Notes: generated by a model not told the origin, from the sequence alone. Numbered from the stretch's first letter, positions 10,971-25,200 are shown. The stretch is 64,000 nucleotides of DNA from Cricetomys ansorgei (GCA_026225945.1 JAMJFZ010001133.1:18913001-18977000), one strand, 5' to 3'. Program-made: numbers and translations.

Positions 10971-11969
10971 ATTAAAGGCTCCACCGTCTGAATTCAAAGA
11001 GAAAAGTCTAGCATGGGGGTTATTTCCTTGTTTTCAGTTTTTCCTAAAGCAAAACCGTGTTGGAAGCTTGGAACTGGCCACCACTCTATAAGTTCAATAA
11101 ACGCGTACGTGAGGGAAGAGTGAATAAATGATAGGTTACTTCCTGTTTTTGTACCTGCTTCACACGTGATTCTTTACAGAATATAAAGTTTGTCCTTCCG
11201 TTAGTAAATGAACTTGGTGTGTAAAACCGTAAGCAATACAAACATGGCGGAATGTTGATTAAAATGTAGTTTGTTCTTTCAAAAATGTTCAATGGCGCCA
11301 AGATCTCTTCAATAAAAGAAAACGTTGGTTTTCAAAGCAACTCAAGTCAAAATAAGCTAGGTACTTTGTTTTACTTTTTAGTAGTACGCGGCTTCTTAAG
11401 ATGCCCAATAAATGTTTGCCTTTTTAAAAAAGTGACCCATTTATTATTTTAAACAATGAAGGTCTTTCTAGAACGTCAGAAATATTTACCTGGGACCCAG
11501 ATGAGAAAAAAAGTACTAGCAAACAAAATAAGATAAAATAAAATAGAAAGGCTAGACCGAGTCCCGTGTTGTTGCAGGCAGGCCAGTTTGACTGCTTTGA
11601 AACATTTCTTTCAAAAACTAGCAAATTGTTAACAGTGAAGGTGCAGTCTGAGGTCGCAGGTGACACACAGCCCCCAGTTCCCTCCTCGTTTGTTCTGAGT
11701 TTTCTAAACGGCCCGTGAAAACCTCATTTCCACAGCAGGGTTTCGATCTGCGCTGAGGCCCGGCCGCCCCGGCAGGACCGGGGGAGCACTCGAGGAAGGA
11801 CCCGAGCCCCTCCTGCCCAAGCACTCGGGACCACCCGCGGCCGAGCTCCGCCGAGGCCAGGACCTTCCTGCGGACGCGGACCTAAGGAGGTCGGAACCAG
11901 GCTCCCAGGGCGTGGGAGCGGCGGAGCGGAATAGCTGAGGTACCACCCTTCGCGAGGCCGGGCGGGTAG

Positions 11970-11979
11970 GCGGAAGTGG
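11970..11979 (+). promoter_or_regulatory. ETS/GABP-like site
   Basis: GCGGAAGTGG lies about 100 bp before the start codon and contains the CGGAAGT core bound by ETS/GABP factors in many CpG-island promoters. Binding is inferred from the motif only. Confidence 0.5.
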
Positions 11980-12033
11980 AGGGCTGACCGAGCTGGGGGA
12001 ACTTTGCCTGGACGGCACTTTCCTGTTCTCGAG

Positions 12034-12044
12034 CCCGCCCCCGC
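12034..12044 (-). promoter_or_regulatory. GC box (Sp/KLF-like)
   Basis: CCCGCCCCCGC, 28 bp before the start codon, reads as a GGGCGG-type GC box on the minus strand. It probably lies in the 5' UTR or at the start site. Confidence 0.45.
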
Positions 12045-12071
12045 TGGAGGGGCTCGGCTCCGGGATCCAAG

Positions 12072-12206
12072 ATGGAGTCGTTGAGTCGAGCTGGGCAAGA
12101 GATGAGTCTGGCGGCCTTGAAACAGCACGACCCCTATATCACCAGCATCGCAGACCTCACGGGCCAGGTCGCCCTGTACACTTTCTGCCCCAAAGCCAAC
12201 CAGTGG
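12072..12206 (+). CDS. Dcp1a: Dcp1a coding exon 1 (residues 1-45)
   Basis: Contains the start codon in a strong context (A at -3, G at +4). It encodes the N-terminal helix and first strands of the EVH1 domain, ending KANQW. The donor is GTGAGT at 12207 and the exon ends on a complete codon (phase 0). Residue 3 is Ser (TCG) where human has Ala, as I recall. The reading frame stays open into intron 1 as far as 12398, so retention of this intron would give a 108-residue dead-end product. Confidence 0.97.
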
Positions 12207-15200
12207 GTGAGTGGGGCTCGGCCGCCGGGGACGCCGGTCTGGCCGCTGCCGCCTCTTAAAGGGGCCGCGCAGGAAGCTGAGGCTTGGGGGTGGGGGAGTG
12301 ACTGCCAAAGCGAGCCCGGAGCCTCTGGCGAAGGCCTGGCCGGAGCCAGAAGGGACACGGGGGCACGTGGGATGGGCGGAAAGAAGCGGAAGAAGTAGGC
12401 CTGAGACAGAGCAGGGGATCGGACGGAGGGGGAGGATGAGGCAGGATCCAGTCCTTTGGGGTCAGTTCTGGGGACTTGAGTGATTGACTTTTACAGGTGA
12501 CGTCGGAAGGATCTGAGACGAGCTTGATTTTTTTTTTTTTAAGTGACTGAAAACATGCGTTCGAGACTTTGAGGACTGTTAGATCAACTACGTGTTACAA
12601 CATCCACCTCTTCCCCCCCCCACCCGACCTAAATGAGGTGAAGCTTAAAAATCAGTTTCAAAAAGTTAGTCTAGCTTTAATCGAACTACTCTCCTTCTCT
12701 CCAGAGTTTGGGGGAAGATTTCAAGGCATTTAGGGAAAAGGCTGCTACCGTGAGAATTGTATTTCTTGGAGACCTTTTGCTGGGAAAAGAGATTGTGGAT
12801 ATCGCCTTTGATGGCTTACATCTGACTACTTTTGGGTTTTGTGACGGGCGTGGAGTTCCGAAAAGTTACCCCGCCTATTCACTGACTCCGGTTAGCCTCC
12901 ACTTGAAGCACCTTTAGTTTGTTTACGTGCTTCCCCGTTTTCTTGTGATCGACCCCAACTCGTTCATTCAACTGTAAAAGCGTCATGCTTTTAACGTGTG
13001 TAACCATTGGTTGCATAGCATTCATCAGTGACTGGCGTTCACACTTCAGCAAGTAATGAGATCCTTAAACTAACAAAACGCGGAAGGATTATTGTAACTT
13101 TTATTCAGTGTGATATTGATACATAGATGTAATTTTGTGGGAATTGATTGTCATTTACGAAAGTTCCTTAAGAAGAAGTGGGAGAAGAAGGGATGTATTA
13201 AGCCACGGAGAATGAAATTATAAATGGTTCTAGCAGTATACCTGTTTTAGACAGTACCCTAGTTTGAAGTTTTTGCGTCCTTTTTCTCTGCTTGATCTAT
13301 AGATAAGTTTGTAAAGTAAGGGCTGCAGACAAGTGAGAATTTGCAAGTCGCATTTATTACTGTTACCTGTTGGTAGTTTTCCACAAAGGCTTACAACACT
13401 TGAGGGTTTTAACCACGAAGGAATGTTTAAAATATGAAATTGAAAACTAAGCTGCAATTTGCTTATTCAGATCTTGATACATGGTGCATTCACCATCATC
13501 CTTTCTCTTATTTAATGGTGAGTTGTAATTCTGCCCAGTGTATTTTAGGAGGCAAGTTTACTTTTACTCTGAGACAACTGATTGGCATTTTCTTCTAACG
13601 ATAAAATTTTTAAAGGCAAGGAAAGGCATTGGAAAGGAAAGGTTTTATCGTGGCGTAGAAGCTAAAGCAATACGTGTACAAGAAACAGATTTTTGTTTAT
13701 TTTTAATTATCACGAATTGATATGACTAACATTAAATTTTGATATTTTTTGGTTACATTTAAAATGTCACCATCCAATGTAGGCCATGAAGTATGGACTA
13801 ATAGGTTATTTGTTTTTAGAAAAAAATTAAAGCATTACACCTGTGCTTAAAACCTGAACACACTCTTGTCAGAGCAAATGAAAGAATACTAATGGGTTAT
13901 ATTTTCTTGTTTTAATTCTTGCAGTGCAGAAAATCAAGCCCAGGGCCTCATGATGCTAAGCAAGCACTGCACTTCTACGCTGGGCTATATACCCAAGCCA
14001 AATTACAATTTCTTAATCAAATTTTCAGCTGCTTATTTTTAAAACCTACCAAAATTGCCTAAGGCAGAAAATGGTTTCTATCCATGATTCTTAACAAAGT
14101 CCTAAAAATAATAAATTTTGTTTGGTAGTAGTCCTTAACTAACCACAAAATTTGTTATGAAAATATTCTTAAATTTTCCAGAGATTGAACAATTTTTTCT
14201 TATAAGAAAATTTCCCAAGGGTTAGGGATTGAGCTTAGTGACCCAAAGTTGCCATACGCAAGACCTAGTTGAAAGGTTTTAGCTTTTGCAAAGTTAAAGC
14301 TGGGGCTGGAGAGATCCCTCAGTTGTAGTACCTAAGGGCATTTGCTGCTCTTTCAGAGGACCTGGGTTCAATCCCCAACACCCACATGGTGGCTCATATC
14401 CATCAGTAACTACAGTTCCTAGGGATCCGTGCCCTCTTCTGTCCTCTATGCACTCCAGGCACACATACTGTACACAGACATTTGTGCTGGGATAACGTGC
14501 ATGTACATTTTTAATTTGAAAAATTAATACATGAAAATAAAAAGCTAATTTTTAAAAAAATGTTCCTTACTGGTTAAAATAGAAAATAGTGCAGATGTAG
14601 ACCTGTTGTTGGATTGGACATTGCACACACTTATATAAACATCTACAGGTTAAACGGATACACAATTTGTGGCTTGTTTACCTTTCCAAAATTGTTTAAT
14701 TTGGATGCTAAGGAGATAGCTCAGTGGGTGAAGTGTGTACCTTCTCAAGCACAAGAACCTCTAAGTTGCTCGAATAAAAAACTGGGTGTATAGCTCACAC
14801 TTATAATCCAACACTGGGGAAGTGGAGGCAAGCAGTTCCCTGCGGCACACTGACTAGCAAGCATAGCTTATTTGCTGAGCTCCTGCCAGTAAGAGACCCT
14901 GAGTCAAAAAAATCAGATAGACAAAAAAATAAGCTGCTGAGGAATGACACCTGAGGCTGGCTGCTCGCCTCCACGGAAGTTACACACAAACAACTGATGT
15001 CACAATAAATAAAGCAAGTTGGCCTCAAAGTATTTCTTCTCCACTGACACCATTTGATATTGGATTATTAGTAAAACACTAACAGAGTTGTTGTCTGTTA
15101 CAGGAGAAGACTGATATAGAAGGAACCCTATTTGTCTATCGAAGGTAAGTTTTTTAAATATGTTTTTATTTCGCTTGAATGGCGAGCAGTCTCTTGTAAC

Positions 15201-18200
15201 ATGATCCATTGCTGTTGTGTGTTTATCCTTGGAACCTTTCTGTTTGTCTTCCAGTTTTCATCAAGCTGTGTGATTCTATCCTAGCTGCCTCTCTTCTTAG
15301 AGCCTGGCAAAATTGTCTGGGAATAAAAAGCCTTTTCTAATAATGCATCCCAAAGAGATGCCTGCCCAACTCTCCCATATTAAAAGCAATACATACATAA
15401 GAATGTCTACAAATACAGTATAATGCACTAACTATGAAGTAGTTGAAACATCAGTATTTTGTATGCGTTGGTGTGAGGGTGTCACATCCCCTGGAACTGG
15501 AGTTATAGCCAGTTGTGAGCTGCCATGTGGTTGCTGGGATTTGAACTCTGGGTCCTCTGGAAGAGCAGCCAGTGCTCTTAACTGCTGAGCCATCTCTCCA
15601 GCCCCAGCTTGTGGTTTCTAATGAGAGTTTGTCTTCTATGATTGGTTCTGCTCCTTTCCCACTTAGTCTTTATCATATTTATTTTTTATTTTGAGAGTTG
15701 TTTAGAATGCCTGGATTACATTTTATTTAGGCTTCTCTGAAAATTAACTTTTTTTTTTCTTTTTGTTTTTTTCGAAACAAGGTTTCTCTGTTGTAACTCT
15801 GGCTGTTGTCCTGTAACTCACTCTAGACCAAGCTGGCCTCAAACTCACGGAGATCCACCTGCCTCTGCCTCCCAGGTGCTGGGATTAAAGACGTGCGCCA
15901 CCACCGCATGACTAAGATTAGTTCTTGTTGTTAATAATTGTTGGTTTTGCAGTGGTTTGCAACTTTACTTTGTTTGACAACTTAGGGGTCTAAAGAGCAG
16001 CCCACAGGATCTGACAGTCATGGGACATTTGTCTTCCTAGGTACCTATAGGTCTTGTTCTTAGAAGCAGGTCCCTTCCATTGTTTTCTAGAATTTAGAGT
16101 GGCAGCAGCAAGATTACTGATATCTGGTACCTTTTGTATTGTTACTTTTTTGGACCACCTTCCTCCTCTGCTGCTAATTGATAAGATTTTAAAATCAGGT
16201 GGTGGTAGTACATGCCTTTAGGTGGATCTCTGAGTTCAAGGTCAGCGTGGTTTACAGAGCAAGTTCCCGGACAGCCAAGGTTACGCAGAGATACCCTATC
16301 TTAAGAAACCTAAGAGGGGAAAATGTTTAGTGCGATTCTAAATTTTGTGTAGAGCTTTGTGATCTTGTCTAAATAATTCATCTTTTTCCTTTAAATGGAA
16401 GTGTTTTGATGTCTGTATGCCAAGCTCCTATTTGACACTGCTCTCCGTTCTTTGTTCTCCTCCTTTAAAAGAAGTCTAACTCCAACCTCTTCATTAGAAG
16501 TATAAATCTCTAAGGGCCGCTAATTATTTTAGAACAGTAGTGTCTGTAAGATTTGGAGATATTTGCAGGTCTAATTATTAAGAGTAGAACAGATCTACTA
16601 ATTATAGAAAGTACAAAATTTGGTATAGCGAGTAACTTAATTTAATACAGTTCATCCAGGCTTATGTAGCCTCGACTCTAAGAAGATGAGGTTTGAGAAC
16701 CGCTGTTTCGGAATTTGAGACTATTTTTTATGCCTTGGATAAAAGTAGGCTAGAATATCATAGTACTTTGCAGGAATCAAAGAAGAAAACTGGATTTGAA
16801 GTTTATTTAAGTTGAATCTCAGTGACTTTGGGCATAAGCCTTAATTCTAAATTTGTTTCTTAATCTGTAGAATGGGATTTCATTATCTCCTCATGACGTC
16901 ACAGAAACAGATGAGAACAGGGAGTATTCAGTGGATTGTGTGTTGAATCCCCTTGGTAAGGAAACTAAAAGCGTTCTCACTGTGGGAGCCGAATCCATCT
17001 AGCTCAGGAGAAACATACAAACACCTATTTAATGGAAGAAGAAGTATTGCTCTAATGGGCAGTGGTCACAGACAGACTTGTACCATATTTTAGAAAGAGT
17101 AGTATTTCTTCCAGCACATATGCATTACATGCTTATGTCAATCTCAGTGTGCATGTATAAAAAAACAGAGTCAGAAATCCTCAATTGCATAGAGCTTACA
17201 TTCTAGTAGTGGGAGAAAGGTGGTAAATAGGAAAATAGGTGGACATTGAGGTGTTTGAGCAAATGCTCGGTGGAGATGAAATGGTAGTGCCAGTTTGGGG
17301 GCAGAAGCATTGCTCGGGCAGAAGCATGCCTGCAGACAGCGACGGAGGGCCCAGTGTGGCAAAAGCAGGAAAGACATACAAGATGTGAGGTGAGGTGGGG
17401 TGGGAACCTTGGTGACTTTATGTGGAGGAATCGAATCCTTGTAAAGATTAGGAGCAGAAGAGGGAAATGGTCTGACTTAATTTTTTTTTTTTTTTTTTTT
17501 TTTAGAGTTGAGGCTTAAACCCAGGACTTTGCTCATGCTAGGCAAACACTCTACCACTAAGCTATATCCCCAGCCTTGTGTTTTTGTTTACGGTTTCAAA
17601 TGCTAATCATGTCATGTGATGTAGTAATGTGGACATTTTTTTTTAATGAAAATAAAGTAATAACATTTCTGCAGATTAAAAGGTAACATGTGTTCCCTTT
17701 CTTTAAATCTTAAGGTCAGCTTCGCCTTACCATGGTTTTACCATTGTCAACCGACTGAACATGCACAATCTGGTTGAACCAGTGAATAAAGATTTGGAAT
17801 TTCAGCTTCATGAACCATTTCTTCTGTATAGAAATGCAAGTTGTGAGTATACCTGCTTATGTTGCACAGGGGGACATTAGTTCCAGGACACTGGATTTTT
17901 GGAGTTACAAATTATACAAATATGGCCTACACTCTGCTTTGAGTGTAAATGTCTGTCTTGGTGAAAGATGAAACTCTGGATTGTTTTGGTTTTTTATGGA
18001 GACAGGATTTCTCTGTTATAACTTTGGCTGTCCTGGAACTCACTCTGTAGACCCAGGCTGGCCTAGAACTCACAGAGATCCACCTGCCTCTGCCTCCCAA
18101 GGGCTGGGATTAAAGGCCACCACCGCCTGGCTTTTTTAAGATCGAAGTCTTTTTTAAGTTTATTTATCTATGTATGTGATTGTGTGTATGTGTGGTGCAC

Positions 18201-19231
18201 ATACACCACAGCCTGTGTATGGAAGTCAGAGGACAACTTTCAGGAGTTCTGTCTTTCCATTATATGGGTTCCAGGTATGGAACTTGGGTTGTTAGGCTTG
18301 ATGGCAAGACCCTTCACACACTACACCATCTCTAGCCCCAAAATCCAACATTTTAAGCCAGCTCTAAAACTAAAAAGACTGTTGCAAGTAACTAACTTAA
18401 TTATTTTAGTTAACTATACTATCTAGCCCAACTGTTACTAGCATTACATTTGTTTCTGTTATGAAATATTTAGTCCTTCGTTTTTGTTGAAGCTCTGAGT
18501 TCTTGTCTGCACATGAATCTGAGCAACAGAACTTAGTTTGGGAGGCACAAAATGGGAGCAGATACTCATGCTTTCCACAGAGAAAATACCTTGCCATGGA
18601 TGGTGGCACTTTTCAACCTTCTAGCTTAATAGAGTGCCTAGTAGATATAAATACTGTGCCAATAATGTGTGCCTTAATGATAGAGAATGACTTACGTAGG
18701 ATACACAGGTCATTTGCTCAACCACGTCTCAACGGTGCATGTCAAACATTTAGTTGGAGAGCTCCTAGTCCAAGGTCTTTTCAAGCATGTTTACAGGTTC
18801 TAGCAGTGATTGAATTCAGCAACAAAGCTCAGAGTGGCCCTTTTAAGAAAGTAAGGATAGATGTTCCTCACCTCACAGTGGAGTTACTTGCTGATAGACC
18901 TATCATAAGTTGAAAGTTTGTTAATATACTTAAGCTACCAAACATCATAGCTTAGCCACACAATATACTGTGGAGTCTGGGTTGTTCCCTACTGTGATCA
19001 TGTGGGACAGCACTGCAGGAGAGCATCCCACTGCATTACTCCTACCCCGAGGGGGAAGACATGTTTTTTTACTCAGTACATACTACTTTCACAACATTTT
19101 GTAAGCAAAAAATCTTGTCAGATTATCAAACTATGGGACTATCTGTACAGAAAAGTGTACTTGAAGGGCAAAACTATATAGTTCAGTGGTAGGATTCCTG
19201 GCATTCATAGGCTTCGGGTTAAATCTCCAGC

Positions 19232-19265
<34 letters not shown>

Positions 19266-22200
19266 ATGTACATTGGGTTCTGGTAGTTTAGTACGGATAT
19301 TAGAAGTGTGATTGAGGACAGAGGGGTGGTTTGCTTGTTGTTGACCGAGTAGGGATAATCAAAACAGTGATTTAGAAAGCTGGAAGCCCCAAATTCTTTC
19401 TTGTTCATTTTAAAGTAGCTAAGCAAAATGAGATCTGTCTATTGACTTTTCAGGAAACTATGTGTCAGCTAATTACCTCTCAGATTTTAAATCCTACAGA
19501 CAAATTAGAGACTTTTGAATCAGAAATATAGTAGTATATATACTCATAATCCCAGCACCTTTGAAGCTGGGCAGCCTGTGCTATAAGATCATATTTCAAA
19601 AATCAAGCAAAAAAATCTTTTGATTTTAGAGACAGGATTTCTCTGTTGTAACTCTGGCTGCCCTGGAACTCACTCTGTAGACCAGGCTGGCCTCAAACTC
19701 CTGCTCCAGTGCTGCCTGCCTCTGCCTCCTGAGTGCTGGGATCAAAGGCTTGTGCCACCATTGTCCTTCAAAAGTCATGTTTTTTTAATACCTGTAAACT
19801 AGTCAGATAGAGTAGAATGTTATAAATGGCCGTTCTATGTTAAGTCTCCATAGGGAGAATTTTTCAAAAAAACACTTACTAAATTTTTAAGATAAAATCA
19901 GATTAATTCTGCTTTTTATTGTTTTGGCAATTCTGTATTGCTCCTCCTAGTTATTGGGGAAATTACCAAGAGACTGATGCACTTAATTACTGTGTAGCTA
20001 AGCCTGAGTCCTTCACAGTTAGAGTCCTGTAAAACTGACTCACACTGGCATGCTGGAGATGGAGCACAACTTTATTCCTAGCACTCAGGGGGCAGAGGCA
20101 AGTGTATCTCTGTGTGTTCAAAACCAGTCTGGTCCACTGAGGCCAGCCAAGGCTACATTGTGAAACCCTGTCTTTAAAAAACAAACAAATAGACAAAAAG
20201 CAATAGAACTTGACTTACCAGAGTTCAGGTTTTTTGGAAGTGATTCTCTAGTACATGTGAAGAACAGATAAAGGCAGATTTATAAGCAAACTGTTGTCTG
20301 GTTTTATTTTGTAAAAACCCAGCAGCTATCTAAACTAACTGGGATCAAGATAAAATTTTCAGTGCCCTTTAAGTTTAACCCATTATAGTATCATAGGTCA
20401 GTAGACCTTAGTCATCAGCAATATTCATTAACATTAATTTAAATATTCTCATGGAGAAAGTGAGCTAATGCTTTTTGTTTGTGGTTTTGTTTTCTTTGTC
20501 TTTGATTTTTTTAGGAAGCTTTTTAAAAGTATAAAATCAAAGGATTCCTTACTTGAACAGAGAACTGACTTATCCAGGTCATCCTGTTGGGGACAGCATT
20601 TAGAGGAGGAGCTGTAGCAGATGGCAGGCGTAGAGCATGGCGTGGTCTTAGGACTGAGTCACAACAACATGGCTTGGTTAGGTCAGGAACTGTCATTTGG
20701 GGATTTGTCCGTTAAGTAAAACATTAGGATATGATTATACATATGGGTAATTACACCTAATCTTTCATCATTCTCCCATGGGAGATATCACCAAGATACC
20801 TGGCCCATTTAACTCTAATTATTCGTTCATATCCAACTTTTTTTCACTCAGATCAAGTTTTAGAGTTAATGTGGGGGGAGGGGACGACAAACATTGAACT
20901 GTAACCTTTTTCCAGTTCTAAATTGTTTTATTTAGTTGATTTTTATTTAGTTGATTTGTTCTTAGCTTTCCTTTATATAAAATACTTGTTCAACTACTCC
21001 ACTCCCAAGAAAAAGGTAAAATCATAGAGAAGATATTTTCACTGGATTCAGTGATTCTTGAGAATCTTTTAAAAAATACTATATTTTCATTGCCTAGAGC
21101 CTTTTGGTAGCTCCACAAGGCTGGACTTCAGTGAAGTGAGGAGTTGAAGATTCTGTAGTTATTGAACAGTGCTAATTAATGTTCCTGTCTCCATCTCTCT
21201 GATTCCCAACTTAAAAGATGAACAAACAAGATACGCAGATGTTTAGAAACTTGCTCAGGAGTTATGAAGGTACTAAGAGATCAGCTCACATTCTAGAGCA
21301 GTGCTGTCTGATGGAACTCTGCAATGATGGAAGGCTTCTATGTTAGCCCTATCTAAAATTGACTACCTGCCATATGTGACTGACTACCGAGCACACAAAT
21401 AAGGCTAAAATGTATGTAAGGAATGTTGTCTTTAATTTGCTTAACGCCTTTGAATTTACATAGCGCCCTGCAGTAGTGTTGGCTACGTTGAACAATGGAA
21501 CTATAAAGCATGAATCTGTACTCCAGTATTCCTTTTATTTGTCCTATTTAAATAAGACATATATTTAGGAGACTTTTGTGCTCCCATTTAGTCATTTCTT
21601 TTTGAAATTTATAAATGATATCTCCAATCAACAGCTACAAAATAAATCCCTAAGAATGACTTTACCATGATAGTTCTTTCTTAGAATGGAGTTTGGTTTG
21701 CAGACAGTTCTAAATTTTGCCGTCTTACTCACTATAACCTTGTATGAATCACTTAAACCTGATCTATTTGTCTTGAAAGGGTATCATGAATATAAGATAT
21801 TTTGCCAACCACTTACAAATGTCAAATGTATTAGATTGTATCTCCATCTTAGATTCAAGCCAAACGATCTTACTAGTGACACAGTTGTAAATACTTAAGT
21901 ATTACCAAGATTCCTTATAACTCAGGCCTGTGGTGTTTCCTTTATCACTTCTCACAGGAACCATGAACAAGCTGCTTCTCAGGAAGTTTCTCTCCATTCC
22001 TCTTCCCCCTGTTTTTTACAGAACTGGTGCTGAAACTCAGTGCCTTTCACATGCTAAGCAAGTGTTCTGCCACGCCCACTAAGCTGTACCCTGAACTCTC
22101 TTTGCTTCTCTTTACAAATATTATTTTTAAATATTTTAGATACCATCAGTAAACAACTTGAGATATATATATATATATTTTAAAAAAAGATACATATGCT

Positions 22201-25200
22201 AAAATTAAGAATTCTTTAAGGCTTCTTTTTATTCAAGTAGTTAGATCTTGACTGAAAATTGAACCCAGGGCTTTGTACATTCTAGGGGAGTGGATACCAC
22301 TGAGCTACATCCCAGCTCCCCAACTTTTGGTGGTTTGTTTTTGTTGTTTGAAACAAGGTCTTTCGTAGTCCAGGATAATTTCCAACTCATTGTATGGCCT
22401 TGAACTGCCGTCCTAATGCTGTGACCCTTTAATACAGTTCCTCATGTTGTGGTGACTCCCCACCCCCCAACCATAAAATTATTTTCATTGCTACTTCATA
22501 ACTGTAATTTTGCTGCTGTTAGGAATTGTAATGTAAATATCTGAAATGCAGATAATGTTAGGCAATTCCTGTAAAAGGGTTATTCAACTCCCAAAGAGGT
22601 CATGACCCACAGGTTGAGAACTGCTGCTTTACTGGAATTATAGGTATGCTCAATTCCTTTTTTTTTTTCATACTCAAAAGAAACACTTTTGACAAGTGGA
22701 CCATGGTGTTACAAAGTTCTTGTGCTATATAAAATATTAAGTACATAGCAGAACCAAAGAGGAAGTAGAGAACTTTCCCATGGACCTTTTCACCAAAATG
22801 AAAACTGGGAACTTAAATGAGAAGCCTGTGAGCTCTTGCTGGCAGCTCTTATGGGGTCCTTAGGATGGGAAGTTTCCTGAATTAAGGATGCTATTATTTT
22901 GTGTGATAGGATTGGGAGACAAAATTTCACAAATGTAGAAAGTTAGAGCTGAGACACAGATAACAGTATATAGCCAGATGTAAAAAATCTGTGCGTATCA
23001 GTTAATTGAAAAGATGTGTTTGTCACCTAGAGAGGAGACAACCCAGCATATAGAAGTCTGAGTTACAGGTTCAATAGAAAATGTCTTCCTGAAAGTTGAA
23101 ACCATAGGCCTTCCATCATACAAATTCTGGGCTTGAGTTAAACTGTTTGGTCTAAAGTCTTACTTGGGTAAAAATTAACATAAAATTAGTCACTATTCAG
23201 TAAGTTTTGATACCAGGAAGAATTATAATTGTAAGACTCTTTGATATGTCTTTAACCCAGGTTGCCTACAAGTCTTGCATAAGCTTTGTGGTCCAAAGTT
23301 ACTAATATGAAAAGAGGTAATTCACATTACCTTCGTGGATATTATCTATTGAATGCAGATTACAAGTTAAAAAGAAGAAATAACAATAGAATCAAATGCT
23401 ATTAAAAATAATAAGTAGACTTGAAAAATAACTAAGTAGGACTTACAGAAACTAAAATTGTAATTACTAAAATAAACTTTATATCTAGATTCAACAACTA
23501 ATTAGCAACAGCTTTGGACACACGGACACACACAAGTACACACAACACACAGACACTAGCAAGCTGGAAGAACTATCTGAGGAAATTGAGAATGAGTCCC
23601 CAAAAGGGAAAAAGGAATGAGAGGAGAACAATTATAAAATCTAACATTATAGGTGATACCTTGTCTTAACAAATAGACAAGATTGTCACAATGTTAAGGT
23701 TGATTTGAAAGAGGCAATGTTTGAAGAAATTATGATGGAGAACTTTCCAGAATCTATAAAAGATGTAAGTCTTAGGTTCAGGCTTTGGAATAGGCCCCAG
23801 GCATAATAGAAATAAATGCTCACCCTGCCGCATTATGGCAGACACAGAAGGAACCAAAGGCAACAGATAGGCTGACCGCTTACGGCGCCGAGAGCTGAGG
23901 AGAAGCAGCCTACAAGTGAGTGATTCGAGAGAACATAAAGACACGTCCAACGGAGCAAGTCATTTGTCCCTAGGAGACCCTGGCTGCAGGAACTTCCGAA
24001 GAGCCCTGTCCTGCACAGGAGCCACCAGCCATGTGTGGCTGTGGAGCCCCTGTGATGGTGCTGGTGCTGGTGCTGCTGAGTTTTTAGTTGTATTTCATTT
24101 TAATTACCAATCCTTAATTTCAATTAATTTAAACAGAAGCATAATTCCAAAAGTATGGTTTAGAAAAAAGAATGAACACAGAAGAAATGAGATAAAGAAC
24201 AATGGTAAAGAAAAAGCGAAAGGGAAAAGTGGTGTGCGCCTGGAGAGATGGCTCAGCAGTTAGGAGAGCTCTCTGCTCTTACAGGGGCCTGGAGTTTGGC
24301 CCTAGTGCCCACACTGGGCATCTTGTAGCTGCCTTTGACTCGAACCCCAGGAGGATCCCATACTTCTGGTCTCCGAGTCTACACCGGCATACCCACTCAC
24401 AGACACACAACACAAAACACGTATAATAACATATTATATAATATTGCAAATATTATATAGTATTATATAATAAAAATTTCTTTAAGAATTACGAGCAAAG
24501 AAAAGTAGGCAAATCAAGATAGGCAGTGTCTGTATAAAACAATGAAGTGCCTAGTTCTGGTAGAGGCATAGATAGTGCACAGCTGAGCTGTGGAGTGAGG
24601 CCCAGTGGTAGAGCACACACAGAAAAGTTGGAGCAAAGGTTTTAGAGAGTGGTGACATAAGACAAGAGTTTCTTACACTGAAAGCATCTCAAGACTGAAA
24701 TTAGAGTATTTAAACCAGGCATGGGAACTCTCATCTAGAATTCCAGCACTCCGGGAGGCTCAAGCAGAATGATTGCTATGAGTTTAAGCTGTCATTGCTA
24801 TGATTACCTGAGCTGCAAAATGAAACCCTGTTTCTAAAGGGAAGAAGGAAGCCTAGAGTGGTGGTATACGCCTTTATCTCAAGAAGCAGAGGCAGGTGGA
24901 TCTCTGAGTTCCATGACAGCCAGGGCTACATAGAGATCCTGATCTCAAAAATAAATAGATTAAATAAATAAGTAAGTAAATGAAAATAAAGGGAAGAATG
25001 AGAGAGAGGAAGCAGAAAGGAAGGGAAGGAGGAAGGAAAGGGAAAAATGCAGGAAAAGACAGATGAGAGTAGCTGAATTGATTAGCTGTCAACTTTTAAG
25101 GGATTCTGAGTGATTCATTGTGGGGTTGGGAGAAGAGCTCCCAGTGATAGAGCAGTTATGTAACATACACAAAGCCCAGTTTGATTCTTAGCACCACAAA

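Larger units (their letters stand above)
1..11640. other. Intergenic region upstream of Dcp1a
   Basis: No supportable gene is seen. The open frames here are short, lie in repeats or in both strands at once, and none resembles a known protein. Content is interspersed repeats (listed separately) with unclassified AT-rich DNA at about 2840-5380, 7040-7890 and 10,720-11,640. In human the neighbour on this side of DCP1A is CACNA1D, far beyond this window. Confidence 0.7.
11730..12440 (+). promoter_or_regulatory. Dcp1a: CpG-island promoter of Dcp1a
   Basis: A sharp rise in G+C and in CpG dinucleotides against the AT-rich flanks. It covers the 5' UTR, exon 1 and the start of intron 1. No TATA box is seen upstream of the start codon, while an ETS-type site and a GC box are present. 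This is the usual architecture of a housekeeping promoter with dispersed start sites. The exact transcription start cannot be read from sequence alone; about 11,900-12,050 is the likely zone. Confidence 0.85.
12207..15103 (+). other. Dcp1a: Dcp1a intron 1
   Basis: Phase 0, GTGAGT...CAG. The first 230 bases are still CpG-rich. The stretch 12,440-13,920 contains nothing recognisable. The 3' part carries ID, B2/B3 and composite SINE copies. Confidence 0.95.
15145..17714 (+). other. Dcp1a: Dcp1a intron 2
   Basis: Phase 2, GTAAGT...AAG. It holds inverted B2 and B1 copies, a partial B1 and an inverted ID element. The stretch 16,320-17,480 shows no recognisable element. Confidence 0.95.

Noticed and set aside
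11724..12308. 194-residue open frame on the minus strand across the CpG island
   Set aside because: It is antisense to exon 1 in GC-rich DNA, where stop codons are rare. Its Pro/Arg/Ser composition has no recognisable domain and no splice or poly-A context.
18503..18913. 136-residue plus-strand open frame in intron 3
   Set aside because: The longest intronic frame, but its translation shows no domain, no repeat periodicity and no splice or promoter context that I can defend. It probably arose by chance.
23916..24263. 115-residue plus-strand frame with a GGTGCT triplet run
   Set aside because: It spans the end of an L1M relic, a MER5A relic and unrelated DNA. The Ala/Gly run comes from a small triplet expansion.
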